From assembly GCF_018448935.1 (NCBI RefSeq), contig NZ_RCWC01000043.1, positions 1 to 43,933 of the forward strand: DNA of 43,933 nt. The letters are read 5' to 3'. Both the position numbers and the translations under genes were made by a program. This DNA comes from Photorhabdus noenieputensis. GTDB taxonomy: Bacteria; Pseudomonadota; Gammaproteobacteria; Enterobacterales; Enterobacteriaceae. The notes beneath the pieces were generated by a model, which was not told where the DNA came from, did no database searches, and saw nothing but the letters and a program-made list of their open reading frames with translations. Positions 21,401-30,243 of the stretch are shown piece after piece; the first letter of the stretch is position 1; every line of letters begins with the position of its first letter.

Positions 21401-22287
21401 AACCGGATTTACCTAAGCAATCTCAGACAGGTAAAACTCCGCGTTATTCGCTGAACCAGTGGCCTTCATTAGATATCATCTGTTCTGAATGTTGGATTAT
21501 GGGATTGAAGCTTGGGAAGGTGTTTGGTTCCCTGATTCCAGAAGGTAATTCACTTGTATTAAGGGATGGAATAGTAGAAAACAGTGTCAGTAAACTCAAT
21601 TTGGCCGGTCGTTGGCAAGGAGATGCGGTAGGGAATAATACGCGTATTACGGGGCAATTTTCTGGTGAAAAGTTTGATGAGATGGCATCTTATCTTGGTA
21701 TAGTCGTACCGATTGTAAATTCACCGTTTACCTTCCGTTTTGATTTTAATTGGTGGGATACTCCGTGGAAACCCAATTTCCAAACGCTGAATGGCAATCT
21801 AAAAAGCAACTTAGGCAAAGGCGCTATTGAAAAATTGGGTGGAGGAAGTGCTGGCCAATTACTAAAATTAGTCAGTTTTGATGCTTTGTTACGTAAATTA
21901 CAGCTCGATTTCAGCGATACCTTTAGCCAAGATTTTGAATTTGATTCAATCCGTGGTGATGTTTCAGTAAAAAATGGGATACTCAAGACTGAAAACTTAC
22001 GGGTCGATGGGTTGATTGCTGATGTGATAACGAAAGGTGAGATCGATCTTGTTCGCCAACAGATCAATATCGAGGCCATCGTCACGCCAGAGATTTCTGC
22101 TACTGTAGGGGTAGCAACGGCTTTTGTCATCAATCCGATGGCGGGTGCTGCATTATTCGCGGCGACCAAGGTCTTAGGGCCATTATGGAATAAGATATCC
22201 GTTATTCGTTACCGGATTACTGGTAATCTTGAACAACCGAAAATTGATGAAGTTCTGCGTCAGCTTAAGGAGAATAGAGGAACATGA
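18475..22287 (+). CDS. yhdP: AsmA-family envelope protein YhdP
   Basis: A 1270-residue protein with one N-terminal membrane anchor (around residues 7-32), then a very long periplasmic part built of beta-rich repeats (DUF3971) and a C-terminal AsmA-like domain. It is one of the TamB/YhdP/YdbH bridge-like proteins that carry phospholipids from the inner to the outer membrane. I choose the GTG at 18475, giving MRRLPGVLL: AAGGAG lies six bases before it, whereas the in-frame ATG at 18469 touches the same site and the TTG at 18454 precedes it. It overlaps the next gene by four bases. Confidence 0.94.
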   Translation: MRRLPGVLLATAAIVIIIVALLVSGLRFLLPHINDYRPQLFAKIESIIGVPIEAGYIAGEWESFGPVFELRDISVKTANADVKAKKITVALDIWLSLLRMRWNFRDLTFYQLQVDYYQPLFNDQSGNMFSQSDLFSDLFLEQFDHFNLQDSHFTFLTPSGERADLLLPQLTWLNKDNRHRAQGKISLSSINNQHGDIQVKFDLHDTHGVLDNGTIYLQADNVDIHPWLSHWLQDNTGLKDAEFSLSSWIMLKDGRIDGGQLQLRQGEANWKVANKSHNLSVSDLVLRMRRQDGGWLFDAPELANLITDGQQWPSGKVSVLYLPEAKRVDGHDHWRIRAKDIQLERLSSILPTFSFLTPDIVKDWQRRQPQGLVKYLALDITPKMADDSRISMQWQNVSWQRWQQLPSIDNFSGSLNGSLRQGKLSFALKDSVVDYRDMFLAPFEISQSHGEILWRQGEQGLQLWSQGLDLQAKSLWVNGDFRYQQPKEQPPALSILAGVRVYDAGDAWRYFPEPLMGTPLTDYLTASIIKGQIENATFVFQGNPKDFPFAKNNGQFQVFAPLRHATFQYQPNWPALLDLNIDLNFQNNGLWMLAPQTALGEVNASNLSAVIPNYRSKKLLIDADLLGDGKDIHEYFTRSPLANSVGETLETLQIGGQVEGNLHLDIPLNGGNVDASGEITLKNNHLLIKPLNSEMKNVSGRFRFNNGNLQSGKLSTQWLGQPVTVDFSTESLPKNYRVNVGLNARWAIEKLSGFSPTMAKVLSGSVDWEGKVGINLPFQGKPQYDVKIDADLSQVDSHLSALKVDELRVLHILADGDMEQLRVKGILDKQYAFNTQWHLAGKNTQLSRGILQSNSSNVPDLPEKPLLELNLPAIEGEEWLGLITPMTSGSSLTGMSMLPQHLHISLPSLDAGGQRWNQLSLDVEKQSWGTQITANGREINGKLNIRNSGPWQMNLGYLYYNTLKDSPLKNSPQQAEPDLPKQSQTGKTPRYSLNQWPSLDIICSECWIMGLKLGKVFGSLIPEGNSLVLRDGIVENSVSKLNLAGRWQGDAVGNNTRITGQFSGEKFDEMASYLGIVVPIVNSPFTFRFDFNWWDTPWKPNFQTLNGNLKSNLGKGAIEKLGGGSAGQLLKLVSFDALLRKLQLDFSDTFSQDFEFDSIRGDVSVKNGILKTENLRVDGLIADVITKGEIDLVRQQINIEAIVTPEISATVGVATAFVINPMAGAALFAATKVLGPLWNKISVIRYRITGNLEQPKIDEVLRQLKENRGT

Positions 22288-23141
22288 GAAACGTCAATGT
22301 TGCACTCTTGCAGTTATGTAGCGGTGAGAATATCAAACATAATTTGGCGCAAATTGAACAACAAATTAAGCAGTTGCCGGATACTATCAAGTTTGTCATG
22401 ACCCCGGAAAATGCATTGTTGTTTGCTAATGCTGATAGCTATCGTAAGCATGCTGAGCAACAGGGAGATGGGCCTTTACAGCAAGCTGTCAGTGAAATTG
22501 CTCGCCGTTATGGTGTCTGGTTATTAATCGGCTCTATGCCGCTTATCAGTCGTGAAAATCCTGAACGGCTCACCAGTAGTAGCCTGTTGTTTGATGATCA
22601 GGGTAAGATTTGCGCTCGTTACGACAAAATCCATATGTTTGATGTCAATATTAATGATGAACATGGATCATATAGCGAATCATCTATTTTCCAACGAGGA
22701 GAACATCTTACCGTTGTAGATACGCCTGTAGGTCGTCTCGGGATGACCATATGTTATGATCTGCGCTTCCCTGGGTTGTTTCAGGCGCTACGTGAGCAAG
22801 GCGCTGAATTGATATCTGTTCCTGCGGCATTTACTCGTTTGACAGGAAAAGCCCATTGGGAGCCACTGTTACGGGCCCGCGCTATTGAAAACCAATGTAT
22901 TCTGTTAGCGCCGGCTCAGGTTGGTGTACATGGAACCCGTCAGACTTGGGGTCACTCAATGGCAGTGGATGGTTGGGGGAAAGTGATTAAGAAAAACCCC
23001 GATGCAGTCAGCGCACTACAACTGAATGTCAGGGCAGATAGCTTGAAGATTATGCGTGAGCAGATGAAAGTGGTGAAACATAACCGCTTCCGGCCTCAGT
23101 TGACTTCCTTGATTGAAAAAATACCGCAAATTAAAGAGTAG
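22284..23141 (+). CDS. Nit-type carbon-nitrogen hydrolase, likely deaminated glutathione amidase
   Basis: A 285-residue member of the nitrilase superfamily. The catalytic triad is visible as Glu42 (TPENALL), Lys115 ([10 protein letters not shown]) and Cys157 ([13 protein letters not shown]). The C-site and the [16 protein letters not shown] stretch place it with Nit1-type amidases, which remove deaminated glutathione made by transaminase side reactions (metabolite repair). Substrate assignment is by family. In E. coli yhdP is followed directly by tldD; this gene sits between them, overlaps yhdP by four bases and ends five bases before tldD, so it is co-translated. Confidence 0.88.
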   Translation: MRNVNVALLQLCSGENIKHNLAQIEQQIKQLPDTIKFVMTPENALLFANADSYRKHAEQQGDGPLQQAVSEIARRYGVWLLIGSMPLISRENPERLTSSSLLFDDQGKICARYDKIHMFDVNINDEHGSYSESSIFQRGEHLTVVDTPVGRLGMTICYDLRFPGLFQALREQGAELISVPAAFTRLTGKAHWEPLLRARAIENQCILLAPAQVGVHGTRQTWGHSMAVDGWGKVIKKNPDAVSALQLNVRADSLKIMREQMKVVKHNRFRPQLTSLIEKIPQIKE

Positions 23142-23146
23142 CAATT

Positions 23147-24592
23147 ATGAGTTTAACTTCTGTCAGTGAATACTTACTGGCTGCAAATAAATTAAGCCAC
23201 CAAGATCTGTTTTCAGTACTCGGTCAAATGACTGAACGTCGGCTGGATTATGCCGATCTCTATTTTCAGTCCAGTTACCATGAATCTTGGGTGTTGGAAG
23301 ATCGGATTATTAAGGATGGCTCCTATAATATTGATCAGGGGGTTGGCGTTAGGGCAATCAGTGGTGAAAAAACGGGTTTTGCTTATGCAGACCAGATCAC
23401 ATTGAATGCGCTGCAACAAAGCGCACAGGCTGCCCGTAGCATTGTCCATGAAAACGGGAATGGTAAAGTCCATACCTTTGGCGAAGTGGCCTATTCTCCG
23501 CTCTATGCGGCAATTGATCCGCTGCAAAGTTTTTCCCGTGAAGAAAAGATCGCATTATTGCAGCGAGTAGATCAGGTGGCTCGCGCCGAAGATCGAAGAG
23601 TACAGGAGGTCAATGCCAGTCTGACAGGGATCTATGAACGGGTGTTGGTCGCGGCAACTGATGGGACTTTGGCGGCTGATATTCGTCCTCTCATTCGCTT
23701 ATCTGTCACGGTGCTGGTGGAAGATAATGGTAAACGTGAACATGGCACCAGCGGTGGTGGTGGCCGTTACGGTTATGAGTATTTTCTGGAAGTGGTTAGT
23801 GGTCAGATCCGCGCAGAACAATTTGCCCGTGAAGCTGTTCGCATGGCATTAGTGAACCTTTCCGCTGTTGCGGCACCCGCTGGTACGATGCCAGTTGTTC
23901 TAGGGGCTGGTTGGCCGGGTGTGTTGCTGCATGAAGCTGTTGGTCATGGGCTGGAAGGGGATTTTAACCGCCGTGGTACTTCGGTGTTTTCTGGTCAGAT
24001 TGGTGAGAAGGTTGCGTCAGAACTCTGTACTGTGGTTGATGATGGCACGATAAAAGGCCGCCGTGGGTCATTGGCAATTGACGATGAAGGCGTTCCTGGA
24101 CAATACAATGTATTGATTGAAAATGGCATTCTGAAAGGTTACATGCAGGACAAAATGAATGCACGCCTGATGGGTGTCGCGCCGACTGGCAATGGTCGCC
24201 GTGAATCTTATGCCCATTTACCAATGCCTCGTATGACTAATACCTATTTGTTGGCGGGCCATTCCACACCGGAAGAGATCATCGGTAGTGTGAAAAACGG
24301 TTTATATGCGCCAAATTTTGGTGGTGGTCAAGTAGATATCACTTCCGGTAAATTCGTGTTCTCGACATCGGAGGCTTATCTGATTGAGAACGGTAAAATC
24401 ACCAAACCAGTGAAAGGCGCAACTCTTATCGGTTCCGGTATTGAGGCGATGCAGCAGATCTCTATGGTAGGAAACGATCTTGAACTAGATAAAGGTGTTG
24501 GGGTTTGTGGCAAAGAGGGCCAGAGCGTACCTGTTGGTGTTGGTCAGCCTACTTTGAAACTGGACAACTTGACCGTTGGAGGAACAGCCTGA
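23147..24592 (+). CDS. tldD: Metalloprotease TldD
   Basis: The 481-residue zinc-protease subunit of the TldD/TldE heterodimer. The complex degrades unfolded peptides, processes microcin B17 and degrades the CcdA antitoxin. The metal-binding HExxxH motif is intact at about residues 262-267 ([11 protein letters not shown]), and later [12 protein letters not shown] carries the third ligand region. It belongs to the rng-yhdP-nit-tldD string. Its partner tldE is at 26145 on the same strand. Confidence 0.98.
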   Translation: MSLTSVSEYLLAANKLSHQDLFSVLGQMTERRLDYADLYFQSSYHESWVLEDRIIKDGSYNIDQGVGVRAISGEKTGFAYADQITLNALQQSAQAARSIVHENGNGKVHTFGEVAYSPLYAAIDPLQSFSREEKIALLQRVDQVARAEDRRVQEVNASLTGIYERVLVAATDGTLAADIRPLIRLSVTVLVEDNGKREHGTSGGGGRYGYEYFLEVVSGQIRAEQFAREAVRMALVNLSAVAAPAGTMPVVLGAGWPGVLLHEAVGHGLEGDFNRRGTSVFSGQIGEKVASELCTVVDDGTIKGRRGSLAIDDEGVPGQYNVLIENGILKGYMQDKMNARLMGVAPTGNGRRESYAHLPMPRMTNTYLLAGHSTPEEIIGSVKNGLYAPNFGGGQVDITSGKFVFSTSEAYLIENGKITKPVKGATLIGSGIEAMQQISMVGNDLELDKGVGVCGKEGQSVPVGVGQPTLKLDNLTVGGTA

Positions 24593-24633
24593 TTTTTGGC
24601 TGTTTATCCGAGATAGATCATATAAGGATAGTC

Positions 24634-25098
24634 ATGAAGAAGACTTGGCTAGCTGGTGTGTTACTGACTGTTTTGGTTGTGACTTGTGGTACTTTTGCTA
24701 AAGGTGTTGATAAGACACTGTTGCAGGCTCCAGAAACAGATGGGGGTACCTCAGCAATACAACGGATTGAAGGGCTAACTGAACAGAATAACGTAGTGGC
24801 TTACTTACGACAGAATAATAAATTACCCGATATTTATATTACTAAAAAGCAGGCCCGCGACCTTGGCTGGAATGCAAAACAGGGAAACTTATGTCAGGTT
24901 CTGCCGGGTAGAGCAATCGGTGGTGACAAATTTACTAATCGTGAAAAGAAGCTACCAATGAAACCGAAACGTCAGTGGTTTGAAGCAGATGTTAACTACC
25001 GTTGTGGGCACAGAGGGAGTGACAGATTGCTTTATTCATCTGATGGTCTGATTTATCTGACGTTGGATCATTACAAAAGTTTTACCTTATTGGAGTAA
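24634..25098 (+). CDS. Secreted barnase-family ribonuclease
   Basis: A 154-residue protein with a Sec signal peptide (MKKTWLAGVLLTVLVVTCG, cleavage likely after TFA23) and a barnase domain from about residue 50. Compared with Bacillus barnase from memory, the active-site residues Lys27, Arg59, Glu73, Arg83, Arg87 and His102 correspond to Lys71, Arg103, Glu117, Arg127, Arg131 and His146. The offset is a constant 44, so it should be a catalytically active guanyl-preferring RNase. Cys87 and Cys124 could form a disulfide in the periplasm. AAGGA precedes the ATG. Its barstar inhibitor starts four bases after it. Confidence 0.93.
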   Translation: MKKTWLAGVLLTVLVVTCGTFAKGVDKTLLQAPETDGGTSAIQRIEGLTEQNNVVAYLRQNNKLPDIYITKKQARDLGWNAKQGNLCQVLPGRAIGGDKFTNREKKLPMKPKRQWFEADVNYRCGHRGSDRLLYSSDGLIYLTLDHYKSFTLLE

Positions 25099-25102
25099 TT
25101 CT

Positions 25103-25372
25103 ATGCATAAAGTGGAGTTTGATTTTGACCGTATCCCTGATCTGAAAATGTTCTATCAGCAGTTTTCTGAACAATTTGAGTTAGGAGACGAGTTTGGTAG
25201 TAATTTGGATGCTCTGTGGGATGTTGTGACAGGAGGAATTGAGTTACCTGTAGAGGTCAATTTCATCCATTTTACGCAGCAGAAAGAACGCGATTTCTCC
25301 TCATTAGTGCTTTTGTTTGAAGAAGCAGAAGAAGAACTGGAAGGGGAACTTAGTTTTAATATTTTCCCCTAA
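25103..25372 (+). CDS. Barstar-family ribonuclease inhibitor
   Basis: An 89-residue acidic cytoplasmic protein without a signal peptide. The barstar helix-2 signature FGSNLDALWDVVTG is at about residues 31-44. It keeps the two aspartates corresponding to barstar Asp35 and Asp39 (here Asp36, Asp40), which plug the barnase active site, and a Glu-rich helix follows near residue 75. It corresponds to E. coli YhcO, which lacks a linked RNase gene. Placement directly after the barnase gene is the standard pair and protects the cell from unexported enzyme. Confidence 0.93.
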   Translation: MHKVEFDFDRIPDLKMFYQQFSEQFELGDEFGSNLDALWDVVTGGIELPVEVNFIHFTQQKERDFSSLVLLFEEAEEELEGELSFNIFP

Positions 25373-25403
25373 CAGAAATTAGAACCTTACAGTTTTTAGG
25401 TCG

Positions 25404-25943
25404 TTAAGTGGATTCAGCCATATCTTTAAGATACTGGAAAATCTGACGATAAGATTTAGGTGGCTTATTTGCCGCCTTTTCTTTTTTGGCGTTGCGGATC
25501 AAAGTACGCAATTGCTGGCGATCGGTTTGTGGGAATAACGTCACCACTTCATCAATAACATCGTCATTGCCATCAATCAATTTATCACGTAATTCTTCCA
25601 GTTTATGGAACAGAGTGATTTGCTGATTATGACGATTTTTCAGTTTATCAAGCGCGGTGGTAATTGGCTCGACATCCCGGGTACGCAGCAGTTTGCCAAT
25701 AAATTGTAATTGGCGACGGTACCCCTCCCGTTTTATCTTCTGTGCAAGTTCAATGGCGGCCAGCAGATCCTCATCTAACGGAACGCGTTCAAGCGCACTT
25801 TTGCTTAGCTCAACCAATTCTGTACCCAGCTTTTTCAATGCTTCGGCATCACGTTTAATTTCGCTTTTACTGACCCAAATTATCTCTTCTTCTTCCTCTT
25901 CAGCAGGATAATCATTGAGCCAATCTTCAGGCTGCTTTGCCAT
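25404..25943 (-). CDS. darP: Dual-action ribosomal maturation protein DarP (YjgA)
   Basis: A 179-residue, highly charged, mostly helical protein. The acidic N-terminus [20 protein letters not shown] and the [21 protein letters not shown] core match E. coli YjgA, which binds late 50S precursors and promotes peptidyl-transferase centre maturation. It is divergent from tldE (pmbA) with a 201-base gap, as in E. coli. No obvious terminator is seen in the 31 bases before barstar. Confidence 0.95.
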   Translation of the reverse strand: MAKQPEDWLNDYPAEEEEEEIIWVSKSEIKRDAEALKKLGTELVELSKSALERVPLDEDLLAAIELAQKIKREGYRRQLQFIGKLLRTRDVEPITTALDKLKNRHNQQITLFHKLEELRDKLIDGNDDVIDEVVTLFPQTDRQQLRTLIRNAKKEKAANKPPKSYRQIFQYLKDMAEST

Positions 25944-26144
25944 AGTGGTTTTCCTTTTAAAAAGGCCGGAGCTGGCAGGTTGATTTTTGGTGCATGACCT
26001 GTAGCTCGGTGGGTGTTAACATCCTAATATTGTGTATTGTAACTGGGAAAAACGCCTGATTACCACTCGGCATTGATTGTGTGGATAAAAAGGTCCTGTT
26101 TTCCCGACAGATTTTCCCTTTATTCATCAAATTACGGGTAAGTA

Positions 26145-27485
26145 ATGAAAATCACGGATCAAATTGCGGAACAACGCAAACAACTAGAAAATGCAGTTTC
26201 ACAGGCACTAGAGCTGGCAAAAGCGGGTTGTGATGCTGCGGAGGTTGCGGTTAATAAAACAACGGGTATTAGTGTCAGCACCCGCTTTGGTGAAATAGAA
26301 AATGTAGAATTCAATAGTGATGGTGCGTTGGGGATTACCGTATACCATCAGCAATGTAAAGGTAGCGCATCATCAACAGATTTAAGCCCGGATGCCATTG
26401 CTCGTACTGTTCAGGCTGCGCTTGATATTGCTCGTTATACCTCTCAGGACCCATGTTCAGGCCCGGCAGATAAAGCGTTACTGGCGTTTGAAGCACCAGA
26501 TCTTGACCTGTTCCATCCAACAGAATTGGATGCTGATAACGCGATTGAACTAGCCGCTCGTGCAGAGCAAGCGGCATTACAGGCCGATAAGCGAATTACC
26601 AATACCGAAGGTGGCAGTTTTAACAGCCATTATGGCATTAGAGTGTTTGGTAACAGCCACGGTATGTTGCAAAGCTATTGCTCCAGTCGTCATTCTATGT
26701 CGAGTTGTGTGATTGCTGAACTTGATGGCGATATGGAACGGGACTATGCGTATACCATTAGTCGTCGTTTTGAGGATTTAAAATCGCCAGAATGGGTTGG
26801 GCAGGAGTGTGCTCGCCGTGCATTATCACGTTTGTCGCCACGTAAGTTACCGACCATGAAAGCGCCGGTGTTGTTTGCTGCGGAGGTTGCAACAGGTCTT
26901 TTCGGTCATCTGGTTGGCGCTATCAGTGGTAGCAGTATTTACCGGAAATCCTCTTTCTTGCTTGATCATCTGGGCAAACAAATTCTGCCATCATGGCTGA
27001 CAATTGAAGAGCGGCCACATTTGCTGGCAGGTTTAGCATCTTCTCCATTTGATAGCGAAGGTGTTTCTACCAGTAATCGAGATATTATCAAGGATGGCGT
27101 ATTACAGACCTGGCTTCTGACAAGTTATTCTGCTTGCAAGCTAGGAATGGCAAGTACCGGTCATGCAGGTGGAATTCATAACTGGTGCATTGCAGGGCAA
27201 GGTCAGGATTTTGCAGGTTTGCTGCGTCAGATGGGAACAGGATTAGTGGTCACTGAATTGATGGGGCAGGGAGTCAGTGCAGTAACCGGCGATTATTCCC
27301 GTGGGGCCGCTGGTTTTTGGGTAGAAAATGGTGAGATTCAGTATCCTGTCAGTGAGATTACTATTGCCGGTAATTTGAAAGATATGTGGGCTAATATGGT
27401 CACTATTGGGGATGATATTGAAACTCGTAGTAATATCCAGTGCGGTTCAGTCTTACTGCCGGAAATGAGTATCGCTGGTCAATAA
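26145..27485 (+). CDS. pmbA: Metalloprotease subunit TldE (PmbA)
   Basis: The 446-residue non-catalytic partner of TldD. It has the same overall fold, but the site aligned with HExxxH is degenerate ([14 protein letters not shown]), which is normal for TldE, whose role is to complete the chamber. TldD/E acts in peptide quality control and microcin maturation. GGGTAAGT precedes the ATG. It is divergent from darP, as in E. coli, although here tldD lies unusually close (about 1.5 kb). Confidence 0.97.
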   Translation: MKITDQIAEQRKQLENAVSQALELAKAGCDAAEVAVNKTTGISVSTRFGEIENVEFNSDGALGITVYHQQCKGSASSTDLSPDAIARTVQAALDIARYTSQDPCSGPADKALLAFEAPDLDLFHPTELDADNAIELAARAEQAALQADKRITNTEGGSFNSHYGIRVFGNSHGMLQSYCSSRHSMSSCVIAELDGDMERDYAYTISRRFEDLKSPEWVGQECARRALSRLSPRKLPTMKAPVLFAAEVATGLFGHLVGAISGSSIYRKSSFLLDHLGKQILPSWLTIEERPHLLAGLASSPFDSEGVSTSNRDIIKDGVLQTWLLTSYSACKLGMASTGHAGGIHNWCIAGQGQDFAGLLRQMGTGLVVTELMGQGVSAVTGDYSRGAAGFWVENGEIQYPVSEITIAGNLKDMWANMVTIGDDIETRSNIQCGSVLLPEMSIAGQ

Positions 27486-27512
27486 GAGATACTCGTTTCC
27501 GATTATTTTAGT

Positions 27513-27532
27513 CAGCCCGGACAAATGGGCTG
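27513..27532. repeat. Hairpin between tldE and rnk
   Basis: CAGCCC (27513-27518) and GGGCTG (27527-27532) form a stem with an 8-base loop between the convergent tldE and rnk genes. Neither side has a clean T-run, so it is at best a weak bidirectional terminator. Confidence 0.35.
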
Positions 27533-27538
27533 GCTGAA

Positions 27539-27949
27539 TTAACGGTGGAGCTCACCGGCAGCTTCTGGTTGGTAAAGTAATTCTAATACTTTGACTCGGG
27601 TTTCTTCGCCGTTTGGTAATGCCCAACTGATTTCGTCACCGATACGAAGGCCCAATAATGCAGCCCCTAAAGGAGCCATAACAGAAAGCTGATCTGAACT
27701 GTCTTGCAGTGATGCTGGATAAACTAAAGTACGTACCCGCTCTTCATTGCTTGTCAGGTCAAGAAAACGAACCCGGCTGTTCATTGTTACAACATCTGAT
27801 GGAATTTCTGCTGGGGGTACAATCTCTGCACGATCCAGCTCCTCATTCAAAGCGTCAGCGATACTAGTATCTGCAAACGCTGGCTGTTCCAACAGGGAAT
27901 CTAAACGTTCTGCGTCTAATTCGTTGATGATAATTGCTGGTTTAGTCAT
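27539..27949 (-). CDS. rnk: Regulator of nucleoside diphosphate kinase
   Basis: A 136-residue GreA/GreB-like protein. The N-terminal short coiled coil ([22 protein letters not shown]) is followed by the FKBP-like C-terminal domain with [19 protein letters not shown]. Rnk binds RNA polymerase and affects nucleoside diphosphate kinase and nucleotide pools. The start is chosen at MTKP (27949), the family length, preceded by GGAGTG; the open frame extends to 27985. It lies downstream of the npr terminator. Confidence 0.96.
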   Translation of the reverse strand: MTKPAIIINELDAERLDSLLEQPAFADTSIADALNEELDRAEIVPPAEIPSDVVTMNSRVRFLDLTSNEERVRTLVYPASLQDSSDQLSVMAPLGAALLGLRIGDEISWALPNGEETRVKVLELLYQPEAAGELHR

Positions 27950-27978
27950 ACCACACTCCAAATGGATTCCAACACAAA

Positions 27979-28012
27979 ATAACACCCCGCACCATGAGGA
28001 GGGGGGTGTTAT
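27979..28012 (-). terminator. Terminator of the rpoN-npr operon
   Basis: ATAACACCCC (27979-27988) and GGGGTGTTAT (28003-28012) pair over 10 bases. On the minus strand the hairpin is followed by TTTTG, downstream of npr and just upstream of rnk. Confidence 0.7.
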
Positions 28013-28137
28013 TTAAAATGATTAACCTGATAGTAGGCTGTTCTTACTGGAAAAGAAAGAGATCATGATCACGAACTGTTTTGTGCTGCTAATGAAAACA
28101 GTACAGGACATGATAATCCACAGGTGAGTGAGCAACG

Positions 28138-28410
28138 TTATTCTTCGTCAAATCCCGAATTAAATAGGTTAATAATGGCTGTAAGAGCTTGTTCTTCATC
28201 TGGGCCACTGGCTTCAACTTCAATATAGCTGCCTTTTTCTGAATCCAGCATCAGCATAGCAATGACACTGCTGGCTTCGGCTTCAACATGACTATCATTG
28301 CGTAAAACAACATGAGATTCAAAGAGCTGTACTAGATCATATAGCTTCATTGCTGGCCGGGCGTGCATTCCCAGCCGATTTTTGATTTCAAGCCTCTGCT
28401 TGACAGTCAT
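28138..28410 (-). CDS. ptsO: Phosphocarrier protein NPr
   Basis: A 90-residue HPr-like protein of the nitrogen phosphotransferase system. The phosphorylatable His16 sits in [11 protein letters not shown]. It passes phosphate from EI-Ntr (PtsP) to EIIA-Ntr (PtsN). It is the last gene of the rpoN cluster, three bases after rapZ, and the hairpin at 27979-28012 ends the transcript. Confidence 0.97.
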   Translation of the reverse strand: MTVKQRLEIKNRLGMHARPAMKLYDLVQLFESHVVLRNDSHVEAEASSVIAMLMLDSEKGSYIEVEASGPDEEQALTAIINLFNSGFDEE

Positions 28411-28413
28411 TAT

Positions 28414-29265
28414 TTATTTTCGCTTTTCGAGAGTACGGTGGCGCGACTGTACGTTTTTACCTCGGGAGCGGAAATAATCGGCCAACTGTTCTGCCACGTA
28501 AACGGAACGATGTTTACCACCGGTACAGCCAATAGCAACGGTTAAATAGCTGCGGTTATTGGTTTCAAGCATAGGCAGCCAGAGTTCAAGATAACTGCGG
28601 GTTTGATAGATAAAGTTATGCACTTCCGTATGACGGTCGAGGAAAGCGGCTACGGGACGATCAAGGCCAGTCATTGGCCGTAATTTAGGGTCCCAGTGTG
28701 GGTTTGGTAAGAAACGTACGTCAAAAACATAGTCGGCATCAATTGGAATGCCATGCTTGAAGCCGAAAGACTCAAAGACCATTGTCAACTCACGTTCCCG
28801 TTTGCCTAGTAGACGCGTTCTTAGCATCTCAGCCAATTCATGGACTGACATTTCGGAAGTGTCAATAATCAGATCTGCTCTTGAACGAAGGGGTTCCAGC
28901 AGATCGCTTTCTTGATCAATCGCGCTTTCCAGAGAAAGGTTTTTGCTTGATAGCGGATGCAGACGGCGGGTGTCGCTATAACGGCGGATCAACGTGTTAC
29001 GGTCAGCGTCAAGAAACAGTAGTTGCGGTGAGAAACTTGCTGGTAGTTTAGTCAAGGCTTCTTCGAAAACCTCAGGGGATTCCGGCATGTTTCTTACATC
29101 AATACTAACCGCGGCAGAAATATCACGGTCAGACAACGTATTTGCTAATTCCGGTAGTAATACTACCGGCAAGTTGTCCACACAATAAAAACCCATATCT
29201 TCCAGTGCACGCAAGGCAACGGATTTACCTGAACCGGAACGGCCACTGACTATCATCAGCACCAT
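28414..29265 (-). CDS. rapZ: RNase adapter protein RapZ
   Basis: A 283-residue RNA-binding protein. The Walker A motif GRSGSGKS is near residues 8-15, and [14 protein letters not shown] lies in the C-terminal domain. In E. coli RapZ senses glucosamine-6-phosphate and delivers the sRNA GlmZ to RNase E, setting GlmS levels for cell-wall precursor synthesis. It lies in the conserved rpoN operon between ptsN and npr, with a 74-base gap to ptsN. Confidence 0.98.
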   Translation of the reverse strand: MVLMIVSGRSGSGKSVALRALEDMGFYCVDNLPVVLLPELANTLSDRDISAAVSIDVRNMPESPEVFEEALTKLPASFSPQLLFLDADRNTLIRRYSDTRRLHPLSSKNLSLESAIDQESDLLEPLRSRADLIIDTSEMSVHELAEMLRTRLLGKRERELTMVFESFGFKHGIPIDADYVFDVRFLPNPHWDPKLRPMTGLDRPVAAFLDRHTEVHNFIYQTRSYLELWLPMLETNNRSYLTVAIGCTGGKHRSVYVAEQLADYFRSRGKNVQSRHRTLEKRK

Positions 29266-29339
29266 GAGGCGACTCCCCTTAATTTCTCAGTGGTTATTAT
29301 GAGCCACTCTTATCTGTTGCTCTCCATGCACTGCAACAG

Positions 29340-29807
29340 TTATTCAGTGATAATTGAGTATAATTCTTCATCACTTTGTGCCGATCTTAAACGGCGGCAG
29401 AGGTTTTTATCTGCAAGACGTTTGGCAATCAATGACAATGTGTGTAAGTGCGTCTGGCATTGATCATTTGGAACCAGTAAAGCAAACAGCAAATCAACTG
29501 GTTGATTATCAATCGCATCAAAAGCAATGGGCTGTTCCAGATTTAGGAAAACGCCGACTGCTTGATCTGAGCTTTCTGCATCTAACTTACCGTGAGGAAT
29601 AGCAATACCACTGCCAATTCCAGTAGTACCCACTTTTTCTCTGGTTAATATTGCTTCAAATACGACATTTTCTGGTAACTTAAGCTGCTGAGATGCTAGC
29701 TCACTGATAATCTCTAAAGCCCGTTTTTTGCTCGAACAATGTACATTATTGCGCGTACATGCGAGGGAAAGCACAGAACTTAGTAGTAAATCTGCTTCAT
29801 TATTCAT
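29340..29807 (-). CDS. ptsN: Nitrogen-regulatory EIIA-Ntr protein PtsN
   Basis: A 155-residue EIIA of the mannitol/fructose class. The active His is in GSGIAIPHGKLD (around residue 70). Dephosphorylated PtsN controls K+ transport and other targets in E. coli. The product is a little shorter than E. coli PtsN (163) at the N-terminus. It belongs to the rpoN-hpf-ptsN-rapZ-npr string, with a 125-base gap to hpf that contains a strong palindrome. Confidence 0.96.
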   Translation of the reverse strand: MNNEADLLLSSVLSLACTRNNVHCSSKKRALEIISELASQQLKLPENVVFEAILTREKVGTTGIGSGIAIPHGKLDAESSDQAVGVFLNLEQPIAFDAIDNQPVDLLFALLVPNDQCQTHLHTLSLIAKRLADKNLCRRLRSAQSDEELYSIITE

Positions 29808-29835
29808 TTTTTCTATTCACTTAGGTGCCTCATTG

Positions 29836-29872
29836 ATACCGGATGCCATAGATTATCTGTGGCATCCGGTAT
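29836..29872. repeat. REP-like palindrome between hpf and ptsN
   Basis: ATACCGGATGCCA (29836-29848) and TGGCATCCGGTAT (29860-29872) form a perfect 13 bp stem with an 11-base loop. No T-run follows on either strand. The CCGGATG core resembles REP/BIME palindromes. Inside the rpoN operon it could stabilise or divide the transcript between hpf and ptsN. Confidence 0.7.
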
Positions 29873-29932
29873 TTGCGCACTGTTTTACAGCAATACTCTG
29901 CTGTTGTTACTACATTCTTTGTTAAATGACTG

Positions 29933-30220
29933 TTAATGATGTCTCAGTTTGTCTTTATGTTTGGTTAATTGACGCGCTAGTTTATCGACCAGTCCATCAA
30001 TTGCTGCATACATATCTTCATGTTCTGATGATGCGTGCAACTCACCTCCGTTAATGTGTACAGTAGCTTCGGCGATTTGTTGTACCTTTTCCACTCGAAG
30101 GATTACCTGAGTCAGGTTGATCCTATCGAAATATTGATCCAGCTTGCTGCATTTTGCAGTGATAATGTCGCGTAATGCATCAGTAATTTCAATATTGTGG
30201 CCGGTTATTTTGAGTTGCAT
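29933..30220 (-). CDS. hpf: Ribosome hibernation promoting factor HPF
   Basis: A 95-residue short-form HPF/YhbH, beginning MQLKITGHNIEITDALRDII and ending in a basic tail. It binds the 30S decoding region and, with RMF, helps form 100S dimers in stationary phase. It is directly downstream of rpoN (23 bases) in the conserved operon. GGAAGAC precedes its ATG. Confidence 0.97.
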   Translation of the reverse strand: MQLKITGHNIEITDALRDIITAKCSKLDQYFDRINLTQVILRVEKVQQIAEATVHINGGELHASSEHEDMYAAIDGLVDKLARQLTKHKDKLRHH

Positions 30221-30243
30221 ATTGTCTTCCTTCTCTGTTCATT

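Noticed and set aside
21690-22169. A 159-codon minus-strand ORF inside yhdP
   Set aside because: It is antisense to a well-supported long gene, with low-complexity Ser/Asn/Lys-rich translation typical of a shadow frame.
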